Shown: one piece after another, positions 42,641 to 54,628 of the stretch
How the letters are laid out: every line of letters starts with the position of its first letter
Numbering within the stretch: position 1 is the stretch's first letter
Assembly: GCA_014898425.1 (NCBI GenBank)
Contig: RCSZ01000009.1
Location: 1,550,001-1,614,000, forward strand
Length of the DNA: 64,000 bases
Reading direction: 5' to 3'
Source of the DNA: Botryotinia globosa
Lineage: Eukaryota; Ascomycota; Leotiomycetes; Helotiales; Sclerotiniaceae
Notes under the pieces: model-generated
Told to the model about the DNA's origin: nothing
The model's input: the letters and a program-made list of their open reading frames with translations, nothing else
The model's database searches: none
Position numbers and translations under genes: made by a program

Positions 42641-45600
42641 GGTCTGACGACGGTTAGTAGACACATGGTAATCACGAGGGAAAGACTGACCATGGAATGA
42701 TTTTAAGTTTTCAATGTGACAGCGGTTCAATGGCAGTAGCTGCAATTCGAGAAGATTTGATCTAATAATCACGTGCGGTACAGCAGAAGTGAATATGGTG
42801 TTACCGAAGTGAGAGGAACTGCGAGGAAGTATCTGAGGAATTTGGAATTAAAAGCGAGGATGGAGGCAGTATTTTGTGCATAGCACAGATAAGAATAATT
42901 CAACAATGTACAAGTGCTTATTATTGAAGATCAATGAGAGATTCAGAGAAAAGGAGTTCAGAAACGTTCTTCTCAAAGATACGAAGAGAGATGTGATAGG
43001 GCTCAACGGAGTCTGCCTACTGATGAAAAGAATGTGGTTGCTTGAGTTGCCGAAGGATTTTTGAAGATGAAATGAGCTCTACTTGATGATCTTAGAGTGA
43101 TGATATGGGTTTTGATTTATAGTTCAGAGTGCTCTGTTTGTTGATTGTGAGGTCTTTTAAATAGCCAGTCAATCAGGGCCAAACTTGCATTAACATTGCA
43201 TTGGTCTCCTAGACGCAGCCCTGACCTAGTGAATATATCGTGGATTTTAAATCCTAGAGTGTTATTATGGAGTTAACAATGGCAATAAATCAACTTGATT
43301 GGGGTTTAGAGAAGAAACAACAGATGAATTGTGTGAAAGAATAAGGAGGAGTTTATTAACGTTTTGCCATTGAGAGCATGAAGAATGGCTTCCCACTAAG
43401 GAGAGTTTGATTTAAGATTTGAAAGGGTAGGTACATGATTATTGAAAGGTGCAGGTGCAGCGGAATGTGTAAGGTAGTGGCTTCCAAGAAGAGCTGACGT
43501 TGAGAATTGACTTTGGGTCCACATTGTCAGAGGAACCCCTCAAACAGATTGGCTTGGATGCAACTGATATCTCTTGATCGATGGTCCGGAGCAAATTGTT
43601 GATACTTGCCTACCTAGTACTTCTATGGATTTGCCACGAAGTCATAATCAAGATGAGATCACTCAACATATAATTATTTGTTATTGATGCAATCGATAGA
43701 TGGAACCCCCACAAATACCAATTCAGGTGAAGTCAGAGAAAAGTGTTGTTTCCGCATCAAAAAGAATCTTGGTATTGACCGTCATGCTTGTCACGAGCGG
43801 CGGAGCTTGTGACACAGACTTGATTCTATTGGAACACCAAGATCATCATATCAGTTGACGTGGAATAGAGCCTTTCCTTACTTTATGCACTCTCTGAATG
43901 GTTGCTTCTGCTTGTGCGCATTGAGAAACATTCGCCACGGCTTACCTTAAGGGCTTCTCTTGAAGAAATCGCTGAATCGTATAATGTTAGAATTATGCCG
44001 TTTGTTTCACACTTCTCTCCGGCTTCTGTATTCTGAGTCTTCTTGAATTGGCGTTCCATGAATCAGACGTACCCCGGATATTCGTGGCTCTTATTAGTAT
44101 CTTGGGATATACTGTAAACAACTTCCGTCGCTCCGTTTTGGTTAATCAGCTGAGCAAATCCCCAAGATATAAACTCGCTTATGCACGGCTTGCATGAGTC
44201 GGTGTTGGCTTGTCAGGAACAATGAAGGTTTGGTGTTTGTATGGCCTGTGTGAAGTAACGGCATCAACTTCCCGGTAGTACTGGTTATTGAAATTGATTA
44301 GGGATCAGATCCTGGACACAAGAAGTATATCATCCACTTCCTATTATCTCTCGTGAAAGGACGTCGGTATAGTGAAATGCGTTGATGTAATCGGGAGCTT
44401 GGGACCGATGCGATGGCTAGGTGGTAAGTCATTTGTATGTGGGAAGAACTAGGCTTTTAGCCCGTGAACAAAGAATCTTTATAAGTCAAGATTTATCGAT
44501 GAGATATCACCGGTAGTGAGGTTGGGTTAGATCAATAGGGGTAGCGAGGAGGACCTCACATGCATTTTCCCCTTTCAACGCAGTACAGTATCGGCTTATG
44601 CAGGAAAGCGACTTTTGAAGAGAAAAAAGAGCTCTTCCATGCCATCTCTCTGCTTCAGTTTCAATGTTACCACTAAAAGCTGCAAGCATATATGTTGGCT
44701 GCAGTATTTCTCAAGACATCACAGCGCAATTTGTGGGTTACATGAAATTGTCCGTTGCACAACATTCAACTCCTTGGGTATCCAAAATACAGAAACATAT
44801 ATTCTTCTCACAAGCGAACACGTCAGAGGGATTATTCGCTTCACGTTCAAATGTGGTAGTTAATCGTACGAGCCTGTCGGCATACTTTAATTACTTGTAG
44901 ATGCCCTTGCCTTCTCGCAGCTTTTTGGAGTAGAGAAAGAGGGCCGAGACAGGCTCGGCAAAAGGAAGAACGCTCCCGAGACTAATAAACCACTATCGGG
45001 CCCCCATGCTTATTTGAAAGATTGACGGATTCCAGACCTTTGGGCCGAACTGCATCTACGATGAAGGTCAGAAGTTTGATCGATCAACCCCAATATTCAC
45101 TACACATATAATAAATAAACATCATCAACTGGTGAGGCCGACTGTTTCACTCACTGCTGAACAAAAAAAGGAATCATTGTCATTACACCAAACATCATGA
45201 TCTTCGCTACCTTTAAATTATCCAGAGACTGATCTTGTATTACTCGAGTAGAGCGCTCCTGGGGGTTTACACAAAGACTCTCTGTTTTGATAGCTACAGT
45301 AGATGCCGTGTGAACTTGGGCTCAATTGAAGCCTAATAAAGGTGTAATGCCCAGGCAGTGTAAGCGATAAACATTCATAAGAAGAGAGGGAGATCGAATT
45401 CAGATAGATTCCAGAGTTTATATATTCCAAGGCCTAGGTAGCAAGAAAATAACGTCGATGTAGTATCCATAGCTAAGCAATTTGTAGGTTGAAGTATTAT
45501 ATTTGGTGTATGGAATTGTCTGAGGATGTTCCAGTATGTGAGTACGGAGTATGAATAACAACGAGGCACACATTACCTAAGGCATGATGTTGATGCATGT

Positions 45601-46239
45601 CTGAGGCATGAACTTTGGAATTAATAAGCACTGGGTGAATATGGTCCAATCAATCTCCACGCTTACCCAATTTGGCTTAGACTCACATGCACCAGTAAGG
45701 ATAATCTGGGTTGCCGCGTGCAACGAACTTTTCGAAAGTTTTGTTACCACAAGCAGTTTTGGCTATCTTCGGATAATCATAGGTAAGGTTACCTACTGCT
45801 GCTGTCTGTATGGGTGGGACCTCGAACTTATGCTGCATTGTACTTATTCGAAGCTCATAATCTCATACACAAGAACAATCAACACAATACACGATACATA
45901 ATACAACTTTAACTCACCCCTCAAAGTCGACTAAACCACACACCTACCTACCTACCTACCTACCTACCTATCATCTATTCTATATTCTCCAATTCCTGAA
46001 ATTTATATCTCATCCTATCATAACCACCATCACAGTCGCAATCGTCGCATCAGCTAATCAGCCTTCAATGCGTGAGTGAATGTCTATTCCAAGCTTCCCA
46101 GCTTAGAATGCCACTGATCAATTATACTGCTCGATAGCCGCCCCATAGACGCCATCTTTGATTTCGCGACAACGGACTAGACACGTTCTATTGATTCATC
46201 CTTCAATTGTACATACTGGCCATATTGGCCTGAGCCAAC
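42641..46239. other. 3.6-kb gene-poor region
   Basis: This probably holds the 5' region of the leftward DUF5519 gene and the leader of the rightward DUF3405 gene, including a (CTAC)n run at about 45942-45969. Scattered ORFs under 100 codons occur on both strands without domains or sensible introns, so none are called. Confidence 0.5.
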
Positions 46240-48807
46240 ATGGTCGATTTTAATTCTTTAAACCCTCTCAAGGCTACTAAACGACACACACAATATTCAG
46301 GTATATCTGCCCAGGAGGAGCCGCCTCAAGAGTATGATAGTGAGAAGTATGGCCACCATGAAGATTCCGACGACGAAGATTCGGACTATTCCTCCTATCC
46401 ATCATCACCCTCCTCCTCGAGAGAGACATCGAATTCATGCCACTCCAATGCTCCGATATTACGAAAAAGAGCAAACACAGCTACTCAACGACCAAGCCCT
46501 CGAAGACTACCTCCCAAAGTCATGAGATATCTATGTTTAGCCATGATATCTACAATAGTTATATTCATGTTGAGTTTAATTCGGATGAGCCATCTGTCAA
46601 CCCAAAAGGTTCAAGATGGCCATGTATTAGTGCCACCACCTCCACTCTGGGAGTCGTTTCCATTTCTATCGCGATATTACGGTGGAATAAGAACGTTAGT
46701 ACCGCTTTCTGAAAACAAACCAGAGTATCCTCGCGAAGAGGATGAGTTACCTCTGCAAAATCAAACCTCGACTGAGAAAATGGTCACACCTGTGCGCAGT
46801 CTTCCGGCCAGTAAACCATTTCAGCCATATACCAATATCACATCCGGTGTTTTCAATGACGATTATGCACCTGTCCAGGAATGTTTCCTCAACCGCGAGA
46901 ATACTGTGCGTGCGCCAAGGCTACAATATTACGAAGGCAGACCAAGCGGATTCCCGGATCATATTATGGGCTCTTACGAAGTTCTTGGTTTACCAGAAGA
47001 TATTTGTTTCGAACGATATGGCAGATTAGGGCCTTATGGTTATGGATATGGGTTGCGATATGGGGGTACTGGAACTGGTCAACATGGAGAGATGGAGGGC
47101 TCTGATGCCGTCTGGGCAGACAACTCAAACGCTGAGAAGATGCATTCTGGTCAGGTTGACTACCGAAAGGTTGATTGGGCTGATGCTCAGAAGAGATGCC
47201 ATCAAAGAAATGCGGCACGCTTTCAACCAATTGAACCAGTTGTCCCAAAACCCACTACCTTTTCAACCGTTATTGAGCAGCAAGATAGCCATTTACTCAC
47301 CAGGGACGAATCAGTCGATCCCGTCGTCAACACTAATTCCAGTACAGTTGATACAGCCTCGAAAGTAGTTGCAACGCCACCCAAAAAATACCTTCCGCGA
47401 ACTGCGTTTGTCATTCGACTCTGGGACGAATATCAGTGGCGAGAAGAGGACATCATGGCGTTGAGAGGTTTGATATCCGAGATCTCCATTGGTTCAGGTG
47501 GCCAATACGATGTTCATCTCTTGGTCCAAGTCAAGGATCCTGCTGTACATCCTGTCTTCGCCGATGAAGAAACATATCAAAAGCATTTGAAAGATTGTTT
47601 ACCCGCAGAATTCGTCGGAATCGCCACATTTTGGGGCGAAACCCAGATGCTTATGCTTTACCAAGGCTTATTTGACACCTTCGCTCGAGGCCTGCCGGTT
47701 CATGGATCTTACCGGGGACTTCAGATGGCAATGCAATGGTTTGCTCACAACCATCAAGAGTATGATTTCTTTTGGGAATGGGAGGTTGATATTCGATACA
47801 CCGGACATTGGTATGACTTCTTGTCAAGAATTGATTCCTGGACAAGGGAGCAACCCCGAAAAGGACTGTGGGAGCGCAATAGTAGATTTTATGTTCCGGA
47901 AGTTCATGGTACATGGGAAGATTTCAAACAAATGGTCCGTGTACAAACCGAGATTGGAACTGAAAGCCCGAACAATATGTGGGCTGGCATAAACGGCCAA
48001 AAAGGTCAAAAAGGCGGACCAGTACGTAAAGGCGAGAAGCCAATCTGGGGGCCCGAAAGACCTTCAAACATGGATGATTGGTTTGAAACTGAGAACGATC
48101 CCGTCCCTCCAACTAGCTACGACAAGGACAAGTACACTTGGGGTGTTGGTGAGGATGCCGATCTTATTGTTTTCAATCCACTTTTTGATCCAGATGGAAC
48201 TACCTGGCTTCTTGCAGAAGACGTCACAGGCTACAATCTTACTGGAGGCTTGCCACCTCGCCGGGCGACTATCATTGCGGCATCTAGGATGTCTCGCAAA
48301 CTCCTCAATACTATGCATCGTGAAACTACATTCATGAAGCATCATGCTTTTACGGAAATGTGGGCTCCAACGACAGCGTTGCACCACGGTTACAAGGCAG
48401 TTTCCGTCCCTCACCCACTGTTTGTCGATCGTGAATGGCCAACAGAGTACCTTGCAAGCATCATGAACGGCGGGAGGAATGGTGCAACTGGCGGAGCAAG
48501 AACATCTGTGTTTGGGGACCGTGAACATAACCTCCGAGGAATGACTTGGTTCTATAACACTGGATTCGCACCCAATCTGTGGCGAAGGTGGCTTGGCTTC
48601 AGGGTTGACAATGAGGGAGGTGAAGAATTCGAAACGACTGTTAATGAGGGCAGAAATGGGCAACATGTCAATGACATGAGAGGCGGGGAGGGCCGAATGT
48701 GCTTACCGCCTATGTTATTACATCCCGTCAAGGGTATAGAAATACCGGTGGAAGGACTACCTCGTCTAAATGAGGAAGAGTTACCAGAAAGTGACCCGAC
48801 GGCTTGA
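46240..48807 (+). CDS. DUF3405 family type II membrane protein (855 aa)
   Basis: A single exon. The start MVDFNSLNPLKATKRHTQYSG is followed by a Ser/Asp-rich cytoplasmic segment, then one membrane segment (YLCLAMISTIVIFMLSLI, residues about 96-113) and a large lumenal part. The DUF3405 region runs from about residue 215 to 740 with FNDDYAPVQECFLNRENTVRAP, GLPEDICFERYGRLGPYGYG, PRTAFVIRLWDEYQWREEDI, VHLLVQVKD, YDFFWEWEVDIRYTGHWYDF and EADLI-type motifs. The W-E-x-E/D-x-R arrangement and overall type II topology look glycosyltransferase-like, but that is inference; the family has no established reaction. Two or more NxS/T sites suggest passage through the secretory pathway. The frame is intact. 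Confidence 0.9.
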   Translation: MVDFNSLNPLKATKRHTQYSGISAQEEPPQEYDSEKYGHHEDSDDEDSDYSSYPSSPSSSRETSNSCHSNAPILRKRANTATQRPSPRRLPPKVMRYLCLAMISTIVIFMLSLIRMSHLSTQKVQDGHVLVPPPPLWESFPFLSRYYGGIRTLVPLSENKPEYPREEDELPLQNQTSTEKMVTPVRSLPASKPFQPYTNITSGVFNDDYAPVQECFLNRENTVRAPRLQYYEGRPSGFPDHIMGSYEVLGLPEDICFERYGRLGPYGYGYGLRYGGTGTGQHGEMEGSDAVWADNSNAEKMHSGQVDYRKVDWADAQKRCHQRNAARFQPIEPVVPKPTTFSTVIEQQDSHLLTRDESVDPVVNTNSSTVDTASKVVATPPKKYLPRTAFVIRLWDEYQWREEDIMALRGLISEISIGSGGQYDVHLLVQVKDPAVHPVFADEETYQKHLKDCLPAEFVGIATFWGETQMLMLYQGLFDTFARGLPVHGSYRGLQMAMQWFAHNHQEYDFFWEWEVDIRYTGHWYDFLSRIDSWTREQPRKGLWERNSRFYVPEVHGTWEDFKQMVRVQTEIGTESPNNMWAGINGQKGQKGGPVRKGEKPIWGPERPSNMDDWFETENDPVPPTSYDKDKYTWGVGEDADLIVFNPLFDPDGTTWLLAEDVTGYNLTGGLPPRRATIIAASRMSRKLLNTMHRETTFMKHHAFTEMWAPTTALHHGYKAVSVPHPLFVDREWPTEYLASIMNGGRNGATGGARTSVFGDREHNLRGMTWFYNTGFAPNLWRRWLGFRVDNEGGEEFETTVNEGRNGQHVNDMRGGEGRMCLPPMLLHPVKGIEIPVEGLPRLNEEELPESDPTA

Positions 48808-49488
48808 TTTGAACATATTGTCACACATAGGAGTACAAAACTTTCATCTTACTCTACAATGTTCCCTTGGGAAACTCTCGAATACCTTTTTGGTTCTATT
48901 ATTTCATTCTTCTTTTCTGAGATTGCTTACTTGGGATAAAAGCATTGCTGGTATGCGTGGCGTTTGAACGGCATGAGTACGGTTTCATGAACGAAAACGA
49001 TTTGCATCATTGGTTTTGCTTCGGGATGATAGATTTGATGTTTCTCTGGGAGGAATATTGGGCCGAAGCGATGGACGGTCGTCAAATCAGGATACGAATT
49101 GGTAATTGGACGATGGGAGATGTAGTGGTTTGAATTAAAGTAGAGGATAGTGTAAATAGCTTATAGCTCATGGGTATGAATAAATAGCATGAGGGGACCC
49201 ACATACAAATTTTATAGAGTAGAATAAGTAAATTCAGATGAATTGCAACTTGTATCTTTACATTCAACCCAATACTCGTACCTAAAACAATCGTGTGATA
49301 TCCACAAAGCCCGCTATGGTTCATACGCACTAGACGCACCGTCTCGGAAACTAAGTTCCTTGCACATCCATCACAGTCCCACCACCCCCTCGCTTAACCT
49401 CCAAACTCTGTAAAGAATTTTCGCAACCCACCTACTGTAATATATTTGTGAATGAGACCAACATCTTCAACAATTAAAGCATCAGCCT
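48808..49488. other. 3' region of the DUF3405 gene and 5' flank of the second tRNA-Lys
   Basis: No gene is recognised. From about 49379 the sequence resembles the region upstream of the first tRNA-Lys gene (5031-5143), including CTCGCTTA, CAAACTCT.TAAAGA and the AGCCT just before the tRNA. Confidence 0.55.
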
Positions 49489-49584
49489 GCCCGGCTAGCT
49501 CAATCGGTAGAGCGTGTGACTCTTATTCATCGACAGATGTGATGGTCAATCACAAGGTTGGGGGTTCGACCCCCCCGTTGGGCT
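49489..49584 (+). tRNA. tRNA-Lys(CUU), 23-nt intron, second copy
   Basis: The exon sequence matches the copy at 5144-5239. Acceptor GCCCGGC pairs with GTTGGGC, the anticodon stem is TGTGA/TCACA, and the T arm contains GGTTCGA. Anticodon CTT is at 49522-49524. The 23-nt intron at 49526-49548 has the same length and position as in the first copy but a diverged sequence. Confidence 0.95.
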
Positions 49585-50756
49585 CAATTCCCTTCATTGA
49601 TTTTTTTGGGATTTTTTGGGATTTTTGAGGAGGGGAGGGGGTGCGGGGGATCTTTGGGGGGGGGGGGGGAGAGGGAGGGGAGGGAGAATCAGTTTTTCTG
49701 TAGGTAGTAGGTATATAAATATACACGTATTGTGCTTATTTGCGCTTTTGTTTTTACTTTTGCTTTCAGCGGGTGGTATGGTATCTATGTAGGTATGTAT
49801 GTATGTATAGGCGGAAGGGGGCGAGTATTAATTGACGGGATCGGATTATATAGATTGGGTGTTGGGTACCTAGTAAATTGAGTAGAGTAAGGTTTTAGTT
49901 TCCGGACCAGATATCAATGATCGTGAGTGAGCGAATCGATTTTAGATAATGTAATGAATGTACAGACGAAATACGATTGGTATGCAGAGGGTTATTGAAT
50001 TTGAATGCTGGTCAGGCCGTCTGGTAAGTGTTTAGGGTGAAGATGTATGAATGTTTACTGTGTGTACTGGGTGTGAATTTATTGATGTGTGATGTGCAGT
50101 TGGTTGTTCATGGGATGGCGGAACTACGAGTGTTTGATGGGGTTTGATGTTAATTCATGGATTTGGAATAGTACATACAATTACAGTCTTTCGGGACATC
50201 AAATCTTTTAGGTTGGGAACAATAAAACTGTTGACGACATTGAGGATAGTCTGCGGTCCAAAGATTGTGTGTGCCGGGTTAAAGGGGCTGGTAAACCTGG
50301 TTGGAGGTGCTCAATACGCTCTACATACCTAGGTAGGTAGCCAATACATGAATTAAATATCACCTCGCGTACCTAGTTCTGGTTGTATCTTGGATCATCC
50401 TTTCGGAATTATAGAATGTATATTATTCCTTACTTGTACAAATGGTCATCATTCGTACTTGTGAGGTTCTTTTGTGTGTAAATTTATATGAAGTGTCCGT
50501 TATATTCATATCCATATTTTCCCTTTGGTTCTCATCTCATCCATATCTCATGTGGAACGACCTTCTCTCCCAACCATCATGCATCTACAACCAAACCACC
50601 CAACCATCATGCATCTACAACCAAACCACCCAACCATCATGCATCTACAACCAAACCACCCAACCCAATCGTCCATCTGAAAGAATCCCCCTCCCTAGAA
50701 GAAACGCCACAGGGCTATTTATTAATTAAAAAGTAGTATCATCTCATTTCCAACCA
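49585..50756. other. Intergenic with repeats, no gene recognised
   Basis: It contains a G-rich stretch with a G11 run near 49658, GTAT tetranucleotides near 49790-49808, and three 30-bp tandem copies at 50570-50659. The right end is the 3' UTR of the leftward MFS gene. Confidence 0.6.
50570..50659. repeat. Three tandem copies of a 30-bp unit
   Basis: Units begin at 50570, 50600 and 50630 with CCAACCATCATGCATCTACA and are identical by eye. A partial fourth start follows. Because 30 is a multiple of three, the repeat is open in several frames, but it lies outside any supported gene. Confidence 0.9.
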
Positions 50757-53396
50757 CTAAGCTGCACCAGCTCCATGCTCAATCTTCTTGCCTTTGACAC
50801 TCTTCCATTCCACAAAACATGCACAAAACGTCGCAATAGCACCAACCGCAATTGCCAAAACAAATGATTCATCCAAAGCTTTACAATATGCGACCAATAC
50901 ACCCACCAGATCAGCAGGACTAATGACCTCGCGAAGATGTGTTGCACCAGCAGCGTAGATGATGGCTGGATCAACTTCAGGGGCGTATTGAGGTACATAT
51001 TTGACGAGTCCGTTGCTAAACACATTTTGTGCAATGGAAATAGAGATGGCTCCGCCGAGGGAATTGAAGAAAATAGCGATGGCGTTACCACTGGGCATAT
51101 CTTTTGCGTTGAGAACGACTTGAACGGCGATAAATGGAATTTGTACTCCCATGCCTGCGCCAATCCCGCAGATTAATTGATAGCCTACCCATTTTCCAAC
51201 ACTGGAGCCTAATTGAAGCGTGTACATGAGTCCGGCGCCAATCGTGAAGACTGCACCGGCAAAAATCATGAAAGGCTTGTAGAAGCCAAGCACAGTGATA
51301 CCAGCGCCTGCAAAAATAGATGAGACGATAACGGAGCCGAGGTATGGAATCGTACGAATACCGGAAGCTTCTGCGGAGGTGCCCTTGACAGCTTGGAAGT
51401 AGAAGGGAAGGTAATAGATATGTGTATAAAGACCCATTGACATAAAGCAAGAGAATAGACAGGCACTAAGAACAGTTCGCTGGCTGAAAATCCTTGGAGG
51501 AATGGTAGCTCGTTCACCGCGACGAAATTGTTGGGCAATGAATACAATGATCAAAAGACCGAATCCGAGTAAACAGCCCCAGACTTTCGAATTGCTCCAA
51601 GGGTATTTTGACCCACCCCACTGTAAGGCTAACAATAGACTGATGATCGCCCCCATGAGGAAAGTAGCTCCAACGAGATCGATTTCCAGAATTCTTTGCT
51701 TAACGGTCATGCCGGATATTTTTCTTGGGGGAGGTTTGAAGAATAATGCTACGGCACCAATAGCAATTCCGCCAACTAAAATGTCGAGGTCAGTTATTTT
51801 TCAACCCAAGTCAGTTTTTGGTTGCAATCAAGGAGTTCCATCATATCGGAAAGTGAAGAGGATCAGGGTTCCCAGTAGTCCGACTGCAGTCCAACGGTTA
51901 AAGCTTTCAATTCATGAATCCAAGTAATTGGATAAAACAGATTAAAGCACCGAATTCGCTGCCAATGCTGTACTACTCCCAGAAATTGAGAACAGATTCA
52001 GAAGGCTAACCGGGACTGCTAGAAACCCGAAAGACAGGCGTTGTGACGTTGTAGAATGGGAGACCAGAAGTACAACAGTGAAGATCCGAATTTAAATAAT
52101 CAAACACACTTACATGGAAGATTTATCCAAAAACACCTGTACAAGTTGACGAGTCAGTAATTACGTATACAAAAAGGTCTGGAGGAGCGTATGAGTGGTA
52201 AAAGGTGTTTGAGACAGCATAGAGGAAGCAAAAGCTGAAGTTGGAAAATCAAGTTTGGAGTCAAAAAGTGCGAAAACAAGGAGCTGAATATGCTTACCAT
52301 CGCCATGAAGCCTTGTCAGTCAAAGCACCACCAAGAAGGGGGCCAACGACACTAGAAATGCCAAACATCGATGATAACATTGCGATATACAATGGTCTCT
52401 TAATCAAAGGCACAGTGAACCCAATCTAGACAGAGTTAGTTGAGATGTACTCTTCACGAAAAAGATAAACAATAGACGCTTATCAAAAGTAAAGATAGCT
52501 TACTATTGTCATGCCGCCAGAAAATAGCGCTGACGCTCCTGCACCGGCAACCGCTCTCCCTATAATAAGCATTACTGAATTTCTTGCAGCGGCACAGATA
52601 ATAGATCCAACCTCGAAGAGGACAAGAGCGAAGAGATAAGTCAATTTGACGTCAAAATAGGTATATATACGTCCAAATGATGGTTGAAGGGCGGTTGTTG
52701 TAAGCAAGTAAGAGGATCCATACCATCCAACATCGTCCAGAGAGTTGAAGACTGAGGTGATTTTGGGAATGGCAGTGGCGATGACTAAAGGTGGTTAGTA
52801 TGGTACTTGAGCCATCCTTTTAATAAAGCAAATGAGTAGACAGTTCATGCTGATGAAGCTGAGGAAACTTAAAGCAGGTGGGTGTTCCATTAAAGGAAAC
52901 AATTGAGTATCGAACAGTGTTGATGCCAAAGGTTCGATGTCCCACATCAAGATAAATGTATCAAATTTGAAAGCTTACTAGTATTATCCAGCGCCACAGT
53001 AAACGTAGCCATGCAAAGACCAAAAGTCAAGAGTGCCAGTGGCACGCCAGATATATAATGGTTCTCATCATCATCTTCTTCGTTCGATTCTTCTGTCCCT
53101 TCTAAAACTCCTCCCTTCTCCCCATCGTGCTTTATGGGTGCACCGATTCCCGCGGACGCATTTTCATGAAAGTCTTTCTCCGGGTCTGAGAGTTCACTTG
53201 GATGATGTTTAAAAGATGTAGCAGCTGCATCTGCCTTCTCAGTGTCCTCATATACCACGCCAACGCCACCAATAGTAGGTGCTACGTCAGGTAATGGCGA
53301 CGTTGATTTATGTTCGCCATGCTTGTTTGAATGGTTGGTAGTTTCCAGTGTTGGCGCAGCAGGTTGAGCGGGTTGTTCCGTCTGTGTGTCCGGCAT
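50757..53396 (-). CDS. MFS drug/metabolite exporter, DHA2 (14-TMS) type (622 aa)
   Basis: Exons are 53396-52979, 52784-52504, 52425-52298, 52137-52115 (23 nt) and 51775-50757; introns are 194, 78, 160 and 339 nt, all GT-AG, and phases add to 623 codons with the stop. A long acidic N-terminal tail (about 115 residues) precedes TM1 with VALDNTIIATAIPKIT. DHA2 features follow: DDVGWYGSSYLLTTTALQP (motif D1 region), GRAVAGAGASALFSGG, the antiporter motif GISSVVGPLLGGALTD, and the short-exon junction WRWCFWINLP / FGG. The rest is a run of hydrophobic segments to residue about 610. It is a proton-coupled plasma-membrane efflux pump by family; the substrate is unknown. It is intact and not close to the dead PKS segment (13 kb away). 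Confidence 0.9.
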
Positions 53397-54628
53397 GATT
53401 GGAGATGTGGACCCTGGACCTCGTGTTTACCCCAGAAATCGTTTGCGACTTTGAATTTTATTCGACAGTCGATTTTATTATGGATCTTGTCAAGATGCTT
53501 GATTTGACATTTGATCTTGGATCCAAAAGCTTCCAGAAATGGTACGAAAGTGATACAAAAATGATCGTGAAGAAGAGGAGGGAGGGTCGGTGGCGATTTA
53601 TCAAGTGTCGAATCTTACGAACGAGATATGAGACTATGAAGAGAAAATTCACCAAAGTCCCTATAAACCTACACTCCCCGTGTCAATTGATCCAATTCCT
53701 GTCCAGGATTCGCATCGGCTCATTAGCTTTCCGGAGAAAAGAAGCCGTTTAGGATAAGAGCTGACAGGGTCGGTTATAAACAACCAATGATGTACATATT
53801 TTGAATGAATCTCGAGCTATTCTCGACCCTCCCTTACAGTGCTGCAGTGCATACAAACATATATTCTGGCCATTGCGATCGAACCATGGATGATGGCTCT
53901 GCTACTTCAGCTCAAGGGGGGAGCTCCCTCCATAAGGACTCAAAAAGGAGCAAGCCCTCCAGGTCTGCAAGATATCCGTCGTCAAAAGATTCCTTCTGGA
54001 ATACTGGACAGTTTTGAATGCATGGCATGGTTACCGAATATCGGTATGAGACAATGTTGTGCTTCGTGTCTTTGTACGATGGAAAATATCGGCACTGATA
54101 CTGAAACCATACACAAAGACGCTGCCGACGCATTACCCAATTTCTTGGCATCACGTTGCAAGATAAAATCATGGGGAAGGGTTGCGGCGTGAGTAAGTAG
54201 AACATACGAGTACGAATCCGAATACGTTCTGGGTCAAAAATCTGCACGAATGATACCAGGGACAAATAGCTCTTTACAATTTAGCCGGTAGGGCTTTGAT
54301 TTGGGATGAACATTAGTTGATATTCCATAAGATTCAGCAGTGGATCATCTGATATTATGGGTGATTTCGATGTGTGATTTTTGGGGCAAAAGAGTTTCCA
54401 TTTCCTGTCCTATGAGATTGTCTCGATATGAAGAAGAGTTGAATGTCAGTAAAGGGGTATGCTACCCAGTATCTCATATTGACGCGCAAGAGATATAGAA
54501 AGCTTCAGTCGGAAATTCGAATCGAATACTGTTAATACATAGCTATTCCAATGTCCCAAAAGTATTTTCCTTTTTGATTGCAGAAGTTATGCCGAACTGG
54601 TTGAACGAAACATGCTTGATGCGCACTC
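53397..54628. other. Intergenic, MFS promoter side to EMP24 3' end
   Basis: No gene is recognised; several 60-120 codon ORFs overlap on opposite strands without domain features. The left part should be the MFS promoter and leader, and the right end the EMP24 3' UTR. Confidence 0.5.

Noticed and set aside
50757..53396. MFS pump as part of the PKS/P450 cluster
   Set aside because: It is intact and 13 kb away, with housekeeping or unrelated genes between; no evidence links it to the dead cluster.
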